A stretch of 64,000 nt of DNA from Olleya sp. Bg11-27 (GCF_002831645.1 NZ_CP025117.1:689514-753513), one strand, 5' to 3'; positions 6,399-16,298 are shown, counted from the stretch's first letter. Notes: a model not told the origin generated them from the sequence alone. Program-made: numbers and translations.

Positions 6399-8408
6399 AT
6401 GTCTGAAGATAAAAAAGCACTTAATTTTTTAGAGCAAATAATAGAAGAAGATTTAACCAATGGTTTGGATCAGAACAACCTTCGTTTTAGATTTCCACCA
6501 GAACCTAATGGCTATTTACATATTGGTCATACTAAAGCTATAGGTATTAGTTTTGGTTTAGGTGAAAAATATAATGCTCCTGTTAACTTACGTTTTGACG
6601 ATACTAATCCGGCTAAAGAAGAGCAGGAGTATGTGGACGCTATTAAGGAAGATATTTCTTGGTTAGGTTATCAATGGGCAGAAGAACGCTACTCTTCAGA
6701 TTATTTTCAGATTTTATTTGATTGGGCAGTGCAGTTAATAAAAGATGGTAAAGCGTATGTAGATTCTCAATCTTCAAAAGCTATGGCAGAACAAAAAGGA
6801 ACACCAACACAACCAGGTGTTGATGGTCCTAACAGAGATAGATCTGTGGAAGAGAACTTAAACCTTTTTATGCGTATGAAAAATGGCGAGTTTGATGAAG
6901 GAGAACATATTTTACGTGCTAAAATAGACATGCAACATCCAAATATGTTAATGCGGGATCCATTAATGTATCGTATTTTAAAAAAAGCGCATCACAGGAC
7001 AGGAGACGATTGGTGTATTTATCCAATGTATGACTGGACACATGGTGAGAGTGATTATATCGAGCAAATTTCGCACAGTTTATGTTCACTAGAGTTTAAT
7101 CCACACAGAGAGCTTTACGATTGGTTTAAGGAGCAAGTGTATACTTATGGTAAAGACACGTATCCAATGCAACCTAAACAACGTGAGTTTGCACGTTTAA
7201 ACCTTAGTTACACGATAATGAGTAAGCGTAAGCTACTTAAATTGGTAGAAGAAGGTATTGTAAACGGTTGGGACGATCCACGTATGCCTACAATTTCTGG
7301 GTTACGTCGTCGTGGTTTTACACCAGACTCAATCAAAAAATTTATTGATACTGTTGGTGTAGCAAAACGTGATAATATTATTGATGTTGCGCTTTTAGAA
7401 TTTTGTATCCGTGAAGATTTAAATAAAAAAGCACCTCGTGTAATGGCGGTTTTAGAGCCATTAAAAGTGGTCATTACAAACTACCCGGAAGATAAAGAGG
7501 AATGGTTTGAAGCAGAAAATAATCAAGAAGATGAGTCTGCAGGGTTTAGAAAAGTGCCTTTTTCTAGAGAAATTTATATTGAAAAAGAAGATTTTAAAGA
7601 AGAAGCAAGTAGTCAATTTTTTAGACTAAAATTAGGTGGAGAAGTACGTCTTAAAAATGCCTACATTATTAAAGCAGATGGCGTTGTTAAAGATGCAGAT
7701 GGAAACGTTACCGAAGTACATTGTACCTATTCTGACGATACAGAACGCCGTATTAAAGGAACATTACATTGGGTAAGTATTAAACATGCAGTTAAAGCTG
7801 AGGTTAGAGAATACGATAGATTATTTTTAGACGAAGCACCAGATAGTCATGAGGATAAAGATTTTATGGAATTTATAAATCCTAAATCTTTAAAAATTAT
7901 TGAAGCATTTGTAGAGCCAAGTTTAACAGAATCTAAAGTAGGAGAGCAGTTTCAGTTTCAACGTTTAGGGTATTTTAATGTTGATAAAGATTCTAAAGCG
8001 GAAGCTTTAGTATTTAATAAAACAGTTGGTTTACGTGATAGTTGGGCAAAACAAAAGCCAAAAACAACCGCTCAGGATACCCAACAAAAACAACCACAAC
8101 AGAATAATAGACCGGCAATTGAACAAATTAAATCATATGGTAAAAAGTATGATAGAATGAAGCCAGAACAACAAGATAAGGCTAAAGCCGAAATACAAGC
8201 ACTAGCAAAAGAAGTGGCTTATCAAGATTTGGAACCTTTGTTTGGTACGTCTGTTAAAAAGACCGGAACACGTGTTATTACTATGATAACTTTAGGGGTC
8301 TTATTAGCGAACGGTTTAGATAAAAACCAGGCTATCGAGGACTTTATTAACAAAGCTTTAGAAGATAAAAACGAATTATTAGTTAACGAAGCTAAAGCAA
8401 TTATGTAA
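6399..8408 (+). CDS. glnS: Glutaminyl-tRNA synthetase with extra C-terminal tail
   Basis: Class Ib aminoacyl-tRNA synthetase that charges tRNA-Gln in the cytosol. The HIGH motif is in PNGYLHIGHTKAI (residues 37-48, HIGH at 41-44) and the KMSKS-equivalent is IMSKRKL near residue 273. The anticodon-binding beta-barrels occupy about residues 340-560. A Gln-rich linker (about 565-585) then leads to a helical tail of about 90 residues that resembles the GatB/YqeY tRNA-binding domain. At 669 residues it is longer than the E. coli enzyme because of this tail, which is known for some GlnRS lineages. A short inverted repeat (6354-6370) precedes the gene. Confidence 0.95.
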   Translation: MSEDKKALNFLEQIIEEDLTNGLDQNNLRFRFPPEPNGYLHIGHTKAIGISFGLGEKYNAPVNLRFDDTNPAKEEQEYVDAIKEDISWLGYQWAEERYSSDYFQILFDWAVQLIKDGKAYVDSQSSKAMAEQKGTPTQPGVDGPNRDRSVEENLNLFMRMKNGEFDEGEHILRAKIDMQHPNMLMRDPLMYRILKKAHHRTGDDWCIYPMYDWTHGESDYIEQISHSLCSLEFNPHRELYDWFKEQVYTYGKDTYPMQPKQREFARLNLSYTIMSKRKLLKLVEEGIVNGWDDPRMPTISGLRRRGFTPDSIKKFIDTVGVAKRDNIIDVALLEFCIREDLNKKAPRVMAVLEPLKVVITNYPEDKEEWFEAENNQEDESAGFRKVPFSREIYIEKEDFKEEASSQFFRLKLGGEVRLKNAYIIKADGVVKDADGNVTEVHCTYSDDTERRIKGTLHWVSIKHAVKAEVREYDRLFLDEAPDSHEDKDFMEFINPKSLKIIEAFVEPSLTESKVGEQFQFQRLGYFNVDKDSKAEALVFNKTVGLRDSWAKQKPKTTAQDTQQKQPQQNNRPAIEQIKSYGKKYDRMKPEQQDKAKAEIQALAKEVAYQDLEPLFGTSVKKTGTRVITMITLGVLLANGLDKNQAIEDFINKALEDKNELLVNEAKAIM

Positions 8409-8417
8409 TTATTTTTA

Positions 8418-8438
8418 AACCCTTTAAAGGGCGTTTTT
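8418..8438 (+). terminator. Weak terminator after glnS
   Basis: The self-complementary ccctttaaaggg (8420-8431) is followed by cgttttt. The stem is short and the loop would be tight, so function is uncertain. Confidence 0.35.
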
Positions 8439-8524
8439 ACATTAATAAACTGCTTTATTACATCTAAAACGATATCAAGTATATTCGGTTTTTCATTTAT
8501 AATGCGTACTAAAAAATATTTTTT

Positions 8525-11044
8525 ATGTTTGAGATTGTTATAATAGCAGTGTTTGTTTTTTTATTAATTATTTTTAATAAGTTAAAGTCTGGTTTTGTAG
8601 AATTACAAGAGAGTAATAAAACCTTAAATGATAATATTAAAGTCTTAAATTCTAAGATTAATGGACTTTCTAAATTGGTTTCTCAAGAAGAGTATAAAAC
8701 ACCATTTTATGAAGGAGAAACTGATATTGTAGCAGAATCAGAATCAGAACCAGAACTGGAGCCAGAAGTTCCAATGTATTCGGATCCTATACCAGAGGTT
8801 ATAGAAGAGGTTATTAAGGAAACGGAATCGGAAAAGGTTACTATATTAAGTACAGCAGATACAGTTAATAGTTATACTGCAGAACGTGATATAGCTTCAG
8901 AGTATGTTGTTAGTGAAAAAGAAGAAGAGGAAGAAGAAGAAGCGATTGTACAACCTCCAAAACAAGCCTTTTGGGAACGTTTTAAAGAAAAGAACCCTGA
9001 TTTAGAAAAGTTTATTGGCGAGAATTTAATTAATAAACTCGGTATTTTAATCCTTGTTTTAGGGATTAGCTACTTTGTAAAATTTGCTATTGATAAGGAC
9101 TGGATTAACGAGCCGGCTAGAGTTGGTATAGGCGTTTTATGTGGGACTTTAGTGATGTTTATTGCTAATAAATTACGTAAGAATTATGCCGCATTTAGCT
9201 CGGTTTTAGTAGCAGGAGCCATTGCTATTTTTTACTTTACCATTGCTATTGCTTTTCATGAATACAAACTTTTTGGTCAAGAAGTAGCGTTTGCTATTAT
9301 GGTTGTTATTACCATTTTTAGTTGTTTGGTATCCTTATCGTATAACAGAATGGAGTTAGCTGTTTTAGCACTAATTGGTGGTTTTGCAGTGCCTTTTATG
9401 ATCAGTACAGGATCAGGTAATTATGTCGTCCTTTTTACTTACATCATAATATTAAATATTGGGATAACGCTATTAGCTTTTTATAAAAAGTGGCGTTTGG
9501 TTAATACACTTGCATTTATTTTTACTATTGTGTTGTTTGGAGGTTGGTTTATAAAAGATAACCATAGCGAATCGCCTCATTATTTAGGGACACTTTTATT
9601 TGCATTTGCATTTTACTTGATATTTGTTGTAACAAACATTATAAATAATTTAAAAACTAAAGCTGTATTTACTAAAGGGCAATTAGTGATGTTGTTTGCT
9701 TCAACTGTATTCTTTTTTACCGTAGGTATGGTAACTCTAAATGATTATCATCCAGAATTTAGGGGATTATTTACTACTGGTTTGGCATTACTTAATTTAT
9801 TTTTCGCTTGGTTTTTATTCAAAAAATTTAAGCTTGATAAAGTTGCAGTGTATATGCTTATAGGTTTAACGCTAACGTTTATCACGCTAGCCATTCCTAT
9901 TCAGTTTCAAGGTAATTATATTACATTATTTTGGGCAGCAGAAGCAGTGTTATTAATGTGGTTAGCAAAAAAATCTAATATTGGTAGTTATCGCTTTGCT
10001 TCCGTAATAGTTCATGGATTATCTATTTTAAGTCTAGTTATAGATTGGAGTCAAAAATATCATGACGAGGCTGTTTTAAACATTGTATTTAATCCCATTT
10101 TTGGAACAGGAATTTTTGTTGTGGCAACAATAGTATTTGTGTACTTTTTACTTAAAAAAGAAACCGTACGTATTCCATTGTTACAGTTTGTATTTGATGC
10201 GGTTACATACCGTAAAATTGCTTTAATTTCTGGAGTGGTCTTGTTGTATATTGTAGGACTTTTTGAATCCTTTTTCCAAGCAGTATATCATATAGAGCAT
10301 TGGAATTCGGCTTTAGCAATACCTGCGGTGTATCATTTATTGTTTACGGCGGTAGTAGCATTTGTGTTATTCCTATCAAAAAAGGAATTCAATTTAAAAA
10401 TAGCCAATAGTATGGCATGTGTAAATATCATTCTTTTTGTGTTTGTATTCTTAGGTTTACCATTTTTGGAACATACCGAGTATATAGGAGGAGAAAGCAC
10501 TTATCAAATTGCATTTTATTTACATTATGTAATGTTAGCTTTAACATTGTTTTTTGCTGTATTGGTATACCGCTCTAATAAAAACAACGTTGTATTTAGC
10601 TTTTTTAAACACAAAGCCTTTATTTGGGTGGCAGCGTTTGTATTAATTTTTATGGCTAGTAGAGAAGTATTATTGCATGGCTTAAAACTACTTTTAGAAC
10701 CAATACAATCTCAAAACATAGCTGTGTATAGTGAGATTGCTATGACTACTGAAAAAATTGTTAAAACCTCATTTCCTGTGTTATGGGGAGTATTAGCATT
10801 TATATTCCTAATTTTAGGTATTAAAAAGCAAATTAAAAGTATTAGAATCATTGCTTTAGTACTTTTAGGAATTACTATTGTTAAGTTATTTACTTATGAT
10901 ATAAACAATATCTCTGAAACAGGTAAAATAATTGCCTTTATACTACTTGGCGTTTTAATCCTTATTATTTCATTTGTATATCAAAAGTTAAGAGTGCTAG
11001 TTATAGATGATACTAAAGACCCTATAAATGAAGATGAAGATTAA
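8525..11044 (+). CDS. DUF2339 polytopic membrane protein
   Basis: Large inner-membrane protein of 839 residues. A single N-terminal hydrophobic anchor (about residues 1-18) is followed by a short coiled-coil and a very acidic linker (about 60-150, Glu-rich runs). About twenty further hydrophobic helices run from residue 165 to the end. This layout, and the 'ENLINKLGILILVLGISYFVKFAID' segment at the start of the membrane region, are characteristic of DUF2339. Its biochemical role is unknown. The next gene overlaps it by 17 bases and encodes DUF3999; this pair commonly occurs together, so the two probably act as one complex. Confidence 0.85.
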   Translation: MFEIVIIAVFVFLLIIFNKLKSGFVELQESNKTLNDNIKVLNSKINGLSKLVSQEEYKTPFYEGETDIVAESESEPELEPEVPMYSDPIPEVIEEVIKETESEKVTILSTADTVNSYTAERDIASEYVVSEKEEEEEEEAIVQPPKQAFWERFKEKNPDLEKFIGENLINKLGILILVLGISYFVKFAIDKDWINEPARVGIGVLCGTLVMFIANKLRKNYAAFSSVLVAGAIAIFYFTIAIAFHEYKLFGQEVAFAIMVVITIFSCLVSLSYNRMELAVLALIGGFAVPFMISTGSGNYVVLFTYIIILNIGITLLAFYKKWRLVNTLAFIFTIVLFGGWFIKDNHSESPHYLGTLLFAFAFYLIFVVTNIINNLKTKAVFTKGQLVMLFASTVFFFTVGMVTLNDYHPEFRGLFTTGLALLNLFFAWFLFKKFKLDKVAVYMLIGLTLTFITLAIPIQFQGNYITLFWAAEAVLLMWLAKKSNIGSYRFASVIVHGLSILSLVIDWSQKYHDEAVLNIVFNPIFGTGIFVVATIVFVYFLLKKETVRIPLLQFVFDAVTYRKIALISGVVLLYIVGLFESFFQAVYHIEHWNSALAIPAVYHLLFTAVVAFVLFLSKKEFNLKIANSMACVNIILFVFVFLGLPFLEHTEYIGGESTYQIAFYLHYVMLALTLFFAVLVYRSNKNNVVFSFFKHKAFIWVAAFVLIFMASREVLLHGLKLLLEPIQSQNIAVYSEIAMTTEKIVKTSFPVLWGVLAFIFLILGIKKQIKSIRIIALVLLGITIVKLFTYDINNISETGKIIAFILLGVLILIISFVYQKLRVLVIDDTKDPINEDED

Positions 11045-12251
11045 ACTTTTATTGGCATTAGCATGTGTTAATGTAACGATTGCTCAAAATACAACAGGTG
11101 TTTTAGAGACTGTCGAGACTGATGGATTGTACGAAATACAATTACCAAATCAGATCCGTTCTTTTTCTAATAGAAATTTGAGTGATTTTAGAATATTAGA
11201 TGCTAAAGGGAAAGAAGTACCCTATTTTATTCGTGAAAAAAGTAGCCATTTAACAACCAGCGAATATGTGCCATTTGAGCTGGTTTCAAAAGAAACTTTA
11301 AAAGACACAAGCACTACTATTGTGTTTAATAACCCATTTAAAGTTATTGAGGATATTGTTTTCTCTATAGCCAACTATTCAGGATCTAAAAGTTTTAAAA
11401 TATCTGGGAGTAATGATGGTGTAGAATGGTTTGGAGTACTTAATTCTGGACGTTTATCTAATTTGGAGGGTACTAACAGTGTTAGTGTTGATAAAGCTAT
11501 TAGAGTGCCTAGTTGTAGTTATAAATATTTAAAAATAATAGTGAATGATGTTGGTTCTTTACCTATTAATATTTTAAAGATTGGTGGTTATGCTAATGCT
11601 ATTACTAATAGAGCATTGCAAAAGGTAAATACAGCATCAGTTACTACTGTCCAATTAAGTGAAGAGAAGACTACTCAAATTCATATTAAATTTAAGAATA
11701 AAGAGATTTTAAATCAAGTTGAATTTAATGTTTTAGCTCCAGACTATTTTAATCGTGATGTGATTATTTATAAGAAGGTAACGCGGGTTATAAAAAAGAA
11801 GGAAGAAACGTATAAGCAACGACTAGCTAGTTTTCAATTAAATTCCGATTCGCCAACCAATTTTAATATCCAAGAGATTTTTGAGAATGATATTTTTATT
11901 GAAATTGAAAATAAGGATAGTAACCATTTAGTGTTCGAGGGTATTAACTTTTTTCAAAAACCATTGTATGTTATTACAACTTTAAAAGCTAATGCTAGTT
12001 ATACTATAACAACAGGTAGTGACACTATCAAGGCACCAGAATATGATTTATCTTTTTTTAGACATAATATTTCTGAAAATTTACCGCGTGTACAAATTAA
12101 AAACGTTGTAAAACAAGACGCTGAGGAAGTAGCGAAACAAATCCCTTCGTTTTGGCAACAATCGTGGTTTATGTGGGCTTGTATTTCAATTACGGGTCTT
12201 TTTATTTTATTTTTCACCTCAAGTTTAGTGAAGGATTTAAAAAAAGATTAA
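11028..12251 (+). CDS. DUF3999 envelope protein
   Basis: Protein of 407 residues with an N-terminal signal peptide (MKMKIKLLLALACVNVTIAQ). A long beta-rich periplasmic part follows, then one C-terminal transmembrane helix (about residues 377-400) with a basic cytoplasmic tail. It matches the DUF3999 pattern, including 'YEIQLPNQIRSFSNRNLSDF' and 'VPYFIRE' near the N-terminus. Its start overlaps the end of the DUF2339 gene by 17 bases, so the two are translationally linked. The likely role is as a periplasmic partner of the DUF2339 protein. Function is not known. Confidence 0.75.
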   Translation: MKMKIKLLLALACVNVTIAQNTTGVLETVETDGLYEIQLPNQIRSFSNRNLSDFRILDAKGKEVPYFIREKSSHLTTSEYVPFELVSKETLKDTSTTIVFNNPFKVIEDIVFSIANYSGSKSFKISGSNDGVEWFGVLNSGRLSNLEGTNSVSVDKAIRVPSCSYKYLKIIVNDVGSLPINILKIGGYANAITNRALQKVNTASVTTVQLSEEKTTQIHIKFKNKEILNQVEFNVLAPDYFNRDVIIYKKVTRVIKKKEETYKQRLASFQLNSDSPTNFNIQEIFENDIFIEIENKDSNHLVFEGINFFQKPLYVITTLKANASYTITTGSDTIKAPEYDLSFFRHNISENLPRVQIKNVVKQDAEEVAKQIPSFWQQSWFMWACISITGLFILFFTSSLVKDLKKD

Positions 12252-12336
12252 CGGGTGTAAAATAAGTGTTACGTCCTACTAGAATGAAGTGTTTTTTGTG
12301 CTAATCTTAATATTAAATAGTTTTAAAATATAATAA

Positions 12337-13695
12337 ATGTTGAAACACTTAAAAGCACTAATTTTTCTTTTTTTTATTTGTATTCAATATACAAACGCAC
12401 AAGACTACCCTATCATTTCTGATATGGTAACAGATAATGGTGCTATTTTTAGTAATGAAGAGGCAGAATTATTACGACAAAAATTAGTGTCTTACGAGGT
12501 TAAATCTTCTCACGAAATTGTAGTGTTAACCATTCCAGGGTTAGATGGAGATAGTATTGAAAACTACGCGTATTATGTATTTAACGAAGAGGGTAATAAT
12601 TTTGGAAAAGAAGGTATTGATAATGGTATTTTAATATTAATTTCTCCAAATGATAGAAAGGTTAGGATAGAGGTTGGGGATGGTTTAGAACATATAATTA
12701 CAGATGCTTTTTCATCTAGAGTTATTAGGGAGGAACTAACACCTTTATTTAAACAAGGACGTTATTTTGAAGGTGTGGATGCGGCGACATCACAGCTTAT
12801 TAAATTAATAGACGATCCTATTTATGCTAACGATTTTGCTAATAGTATAGAAGCAGAGGCAGTGTCTACCAGTGATAAGTCTACAGATGGTGTTCATTTT
12901 ATAACTAAGTTAATAGCTTCATGTGTTTTGTTAATCTTCTATTTTTGGGTTGGTGTTTATGGTTATTATAAGTTAATAATTAAAAAAAGTTTCAAAACTT
13001 TTAAGCTTAAAATTTTATATAAAAATTATAAAAATAAATTTCTAATCTATACGGGTATTGCGTTATTGATTGTTAATAGTTTTTATGTGTTTTTTATGAA
13101 ACTATTTTTTGGTTTATTGTTAACAGGCTTTTTATCAATTTTTGTTTTTGTAGGCTATTTTGTATTATTGAAGTATGCCTTTACCAGAGCGATTCTTATT
13201 TTTAAAAGTCTATTTACGGGACAATTAGGTGTTTTTATTTATCTGTTTTATATCCCAACAACGCTATTTTTGTTTGTGGCAGGATTTTTATTTGGTTCTT
13301 TACCAATTGTAATGGGTTTCTTTTTTATGCTTAACCTTGTTTTTGGCGAAGATATCAATAGGTTTATGGCTAATGTAGAGTTTATTTACGTGTTATTCTT
13401 TTTCATATCTGTTATTATTCTTCTTCATTTTATAGCAGTATATTTTGCTATTTATCAGATTAAAGGCGAGTATAATAAGACTTTTGGGTTTTCATTTTTT
13501 AAACGTGATGCTAAGTTGCATGCCGAATTAAATCCGGGATATGCAAGAGGATACTCATCATCTGGATCTTCGAGTTATTCGTCGTCGTCATCGTCATATT
13601 CACGATCGTCGTCATCGTCTTCATCGTCTTCAAGTAGTAGTTATTCTGGAGGAGGAGGGCGCTCATCGGGAGGAGGCGCTAGCGGTAGTTGGTAA
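12337..13695 (+). CDS. TPM domain membrane protein with poly-Ser/Gly tail
   Basis: Protein of 452 residues with a signal peptide (to about residue 22, 'YTNAQ') and a TPM domain (about 25-155; 'SNEEAELLRQKLVSYEVKSS' and 'KVRIEVGDGLE'). Five or six hydrophobic segments (about 190-370) follow, then a C-terminal tail with long Ser runs ending in Gly-rich sequence and a final Trp. TPM proteins of this kind resemble the YgcG family and occur in photosystem repair and acid-phosphatase contexts. In bacteria they are membrane proteins with a TPM domain outside the membrane. It follows the DUF2339/DUF3999 pair by 85 bases. Confidence 0.8.
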   Translation: MLKHLKALIFLFFICIQYTNAQDYPIISDMVTDNGAIFSNEEAELLRQKLVSYEVKSSHEIVVLTIPGLDGDSIENYAYYVFNEEGNNFGKEGIDNGILILISPNDRKVRIEVGDGLEHIITDAFSSRVIREELTPLFKQGRYFEGVDAATSQLIKLIDDPIYANDFANSIEAEAVSTSDKSTDGVHFITKLIASCVLLIFYFWVGVYGYYKLIIKKSFKTFKLKILYKNYKNKFLIYTGIALLIVNSFYVFFMKLFFGLLLTGFLSIFVFVGYFVLLKYAFTRAILIFKSLFTGQLGVFIYLFYIPTTLFLFVAGFLFGSLPIVMGFFFMLNLVFGEDINRFMANVEFIYVLFFFISVIILLHFIAVYFAIYQIKGEYNKTFGFSFFKRDAKLHAELNPGYARGYSSSGSSSYSSSSSSYSRSSSSSSSSSSSSYSGGGGRSSGGGASGSW

Positions 13696-13791
13696 TTTTT
13701 GATTTCGGTTTTAAACCAATCGTTTAACTTTTGTAACATTTTATATTAATAGAGACTGATAGAGTAATAATCAATCTTTTTATTCACATAT

Positions 13792-14949
13792 TTGATTCAC
13801 TTTAAAATTTATAAATCGGTTTCAGAACTTCCTATGGCGTGGGATGGTTTACCGACGGGTGATGTCTTTTTAAAAACACCATTTTTAAAAGCCTTAGCAT
13901 TATCAGGGCCTGAAAACATAGAAACCAATTACGTGGCTATTTATAAAGACGATATACTGGCAGGAATAACTATTATTCAGCGTGTAGAGTTATATCTGGA
14001 TAACGTGTTTAGAAACACTTCCGACAAGGCTTTAAAACGGCTTACAAAGCGTGTAATAGCTAAAGTTGTAAAAGGGAATACTTTAATTGTGGGTAATTTG
14101 ATGCATACTGGACAGCATGGACTGTATTATAACTCTAAAATAATCTCACAAACGTCCTATTTAGAAACTATTTTTGAAGCTATTGATTTCTTAGCAATAG
14201 AGATTAAAAAGGCGTATAATAAAACGGTTAGGATGGTTTGTTTTAAGGATTATTTTGAAACAGATAGCATCCATTTAGAATCTGTATTTTTTATTAAAAA
14301 CCATTTGTATAAGGTCCAAGTGCAACCCAATATGTTATTAGATATTCCAAAGGAATGGGAGTCTATTAGCGATTATACTTCTGCTTTAACTAAAAAATAT
14401 CGAAGTCGTTATAAATCTGCACTTAAAAAAGCAGGTAATATTACTAAAAAAGAACTGAGTTTAGAGGCTATTGATAAAGGTTCTGAAACCATTTATAAAT
14501 TGTATAAAAATGTATCTGATAATGCTAAAGTGAATTCTTTTATATTAAACGACAGGCATTTTTACAATTTAAAAAAAGAACTTGGTGCTCAGTTTAAATT
14601 GTTTGGCTATTACTTACATGAAGAATTAGTGGGCTTTTACACACTAATTTTAAACGATAACCAATTAGAAACTTATTTTTTAGGATATAATCCAGAGTTT
14701 CAGTACAAACATCAATTGTATTTAAATATGTTATATGATATGTTAAGTTTTGGAATTGACAATAGTTTTAAAACTGTTGTTTATGCCCGTACTGCTATGG
14801 AAATTAAAAGCTCTGTAGGTGCAGTGCCTAAAACGATGCATATTTATATGAAACATACTAATCAATGGTTGTTAAATCCAGCGTTAAAATTTATTGTAAA
14901 AACGTTGACACCGATTAAAAAATGGGAAGAAAGACATCCGTTTAAATAA
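13792..14949 (+). CDS. FemAB/GNAT-like acyltransferase-fold protein
   Basis: A cytosolic protein of 385 residues with a TTG start. Its layout suggests a double GNAT fold as in peptidoglycan-bridge (FemAB-like) proteins or the GNAT_acetyltr_2/BioF2-like group. The clearest part is about residues 195-330, with a Lys/Arg-rich 'KKYRSRYKSALKKAG' helix and then 'FGYYLHEELVGFYTLILNDN' and 'ETYFLGYNPEFQYKHQLYLN'. The last two match the acyl-CoA-binding half of such folds. The substrate is unknown. It is preceded by a 96-base gap and followed by a small hypothetical gene. Confidence 0.6.
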   Translation: MIHFKIYKSVSELPMAWDGLPTGDVFLKTPFLKALALSGPENIETNYVAIYKDDILAGITIIQRVELYLDNVFRNTSDKALKRLTKRVIAKVVKGNTLIVGNLMHTGQHGLYYNSKIISQTSYLETIFEAIDFLAIEIKKAYNKTVRMVCFKDYFETDSIHLESVFFIKNHLYKVQVQPNMLLDIPKEWESISDYTSALTKKYRSRYKSALKKAGNITKKELSLEAIDKGSETIYKLYKNVSDNAKVNSFILNDRHFYNLKKELGAQFKLFGYYLHEELVGFYTLILNDNQLETYFLGYNPEFQYKHQLYLNMLYDMLSFGIDNSFKTVVYARTAMEIKSSVGAVPKTMHIYMKHTNQWLLNPALKFIVKTLTPIKKWEERHPFK

Positions 14950-15033
14950 TACTTTAATAAAGCTTTAGCAGTATTAATTTTGAGTCATCACGTGTTTAAG
15001 TTATATTATATCAATAATTTAAAACACATAAAG

Positions 15034-15243
15034 ATGACTACTACTCAACAATTATTGACTAAAATATCTCAAAAAACAATAGAGATAAAAACAAAACATC
15101 CAGAGTTACAAAAGTATCTTGACGAAACTAGAATTACCTTGCCACAAGGTGATACTCAATCTTCAGAAATAGACAATGACGCATTATCAAATTATTTAAA
15201 TAGTTTAAATTCTATGGTCCAAAAATATAAAGCTAACACATAA
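15034..15243 (+). CDS. Small hypothetical protein
   Basis: A 69-residue soluble protein starting MTTTQQLLTKISQKTIEIKT and continuing with a helical, charged sequence (PELQKYLDETRITLPQG). The ATG at 15034 is preferred to an in-frame TTG at 14980, whose extra residues look like untranslated leader. The family is not recognised. A strong terminator overlaps its stop codon, supporting it as the end of a transcript. Confidence 0.6.
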   Translation: MTTTQQLLTKISQKTIEIKTKHPELQKYLDETRITLPQGDTQSSEIDNDALSNYLNSLNSMVQKYKANT

Positions 15244-15275
15244 AAAAAGCCTCAAGATAACTTGAGGCTTTTTAA
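15242..15275. terminator. Bidirectional terminator
   Basis: AAAAAGCCTCAAG (15244-15256) and CTTGAGGCTTTTT (15261-15273) form a perfect 13-bp stem with loop ATAA. It separates convergent genes and has A and T tracts on both sides. Confidence 0.9.
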
Positions 15276-15292
15276 TTATTGTATCGTATTCA

Positions 15293-16222
15293 CTATTCGT
15301 TTCTCTTATTTAATTTTGCTTCTTTCATCGCTTCACCAATTTCATTACTTGCTGAAAAACTAGCAACCATGTCATTTAACATCTGGCTACCTGCTTGTGG
15401 AGAGTTTGGCATTAAAATTAAATTACTATTAGTATGTTGTCCAATAGCTTGTAACGTATCGTAATGTTGTGTAACAACTATTAAAGCAGACGCTTCTTGA
15501 CTGTTTATACCAACCTTATTTAAGACTTCTACAGACTCTTCAAGACCTCTAGCAATCTCGCGTCTTTGATCAGCAATACCTTGACCTTGCAAACGTTTAC
15601 TTTCTGCCTCAGCTTTTGCTTTTTCAACGATTAATATACGTTGTGCATCTCCTTCATATTGCGCGGCAGTTTTTTCTCTATCTGCAGCATTAATACGGTT
15701 CATTGCTTCTTTTACTTGTGCATCTGGATCGATATCTGTTACTAAGGTTTTGATGATATCATAACCGTAATCTTGCATCGCTTCGTTAAGTTCAGATTTT
15801 ACTGCAATCGCAACATCATCTTTACGTAAAAAGACATCATCAAGAATCATTTTAGGCACTTCTGCACGGACAACATCAAAGACATATGATGTAATTTGGT
15901 CGTGTGGATAATCTAATTTGTAATAAGCATCTTCTACTTTAGCTTTTATTACTTTGTATTGTACAGATACTTTAAGACGTACAAATACATCATCTTTAGT
16001 TTTAGTTTCAACAATAACATCTAATTGTTGAATTTTTAAACTCAAACGTCCAGAGATTTTATCGACTATAGGGACTTTAAATTGTAATCCGGATTGTCTA
16101 ATACTTTGAAATTTACCAAAGCGCTCTACAATAGCAGCAGTTTGCTGTTTGACGGTAAATATGGATGAAATTAAAATGATAAGTCCTAGGACTATGACTA
16201 CAATTAATACTGGATCTAGCAT
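15293..16222 (-). CDS. SPFH/Band 7 (stomatin-like) membrane protein
   Basis: A 309-residue protein with one N-terminal membrane anchor (about 5-25). A Band 7/SPFH domain follows ('VKQQTAAIVERFGKFQSIRQ' and 'LDVIVETKTKDDVFVRLKVS'), then an Ala/Glu/Lys-rich coiled coil (about 185-235, 'REKTAAQYEGDAQRILIVEK'). It is of the paraslipin/QmcA-like type, which forms oligomeric membrane scaffolds. There is no adjacent NfeD-type partner gene here. It is convergent with the preceding small gene and shares its bidirectional terminator. Confidence 0.9.
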   Translation of the reverse strand: MLDPVLIVVIVLGLIILISSIFTVKQQTAAIVERFGKFQSIRQSGLQFKVPIVDKISGRLSLKIQQLDVIVETKTKDDVFVRLKVSVQYKVIKAKVEDAYYKLDYPHDQITSYVFDVVRAEVPKMILDDVFLRKDDVAIAVKSELNEAMQDYGYDIIKTLVTDIDPDAQVKEAMNRINAADREKTAAQYEGDAQRILIVEKAKAEAESKRLQGQGIADQRREIARGLEESVEVLNKVGINSQEASALIVVTQHYDTLQAIGQHTNSNLILMPNSPQAGSQMLNDMVASFSASNEIGEAMKEAKLNKRNE

Positions 16223-16269
16223 GTGTTAATGGTTTTAATGGTTATTTAATTCTGTTTACTAAATTAAGT

Positions 16270-16277
16270 TATATTTG
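16270..16277 (+). promoter_or_regulatory. TAnnTTTG promoter element with overlapping inverted repeat
   Basis: TATATTTG lies 21 bases before the ATG at 16299. An inverted repeat TTGTGGA (16275-16281) and TCCACAA (16293-16299) overlaps the -7 element and the start codon, so it could be an operator or a leader hairpin. The -7 position places transcription start after the alternative TTG at 16275, ruling that start out. Confidence 0.55.
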
Positions 16278-16298
16278 TGGACAAAGCCTTTATCCACA

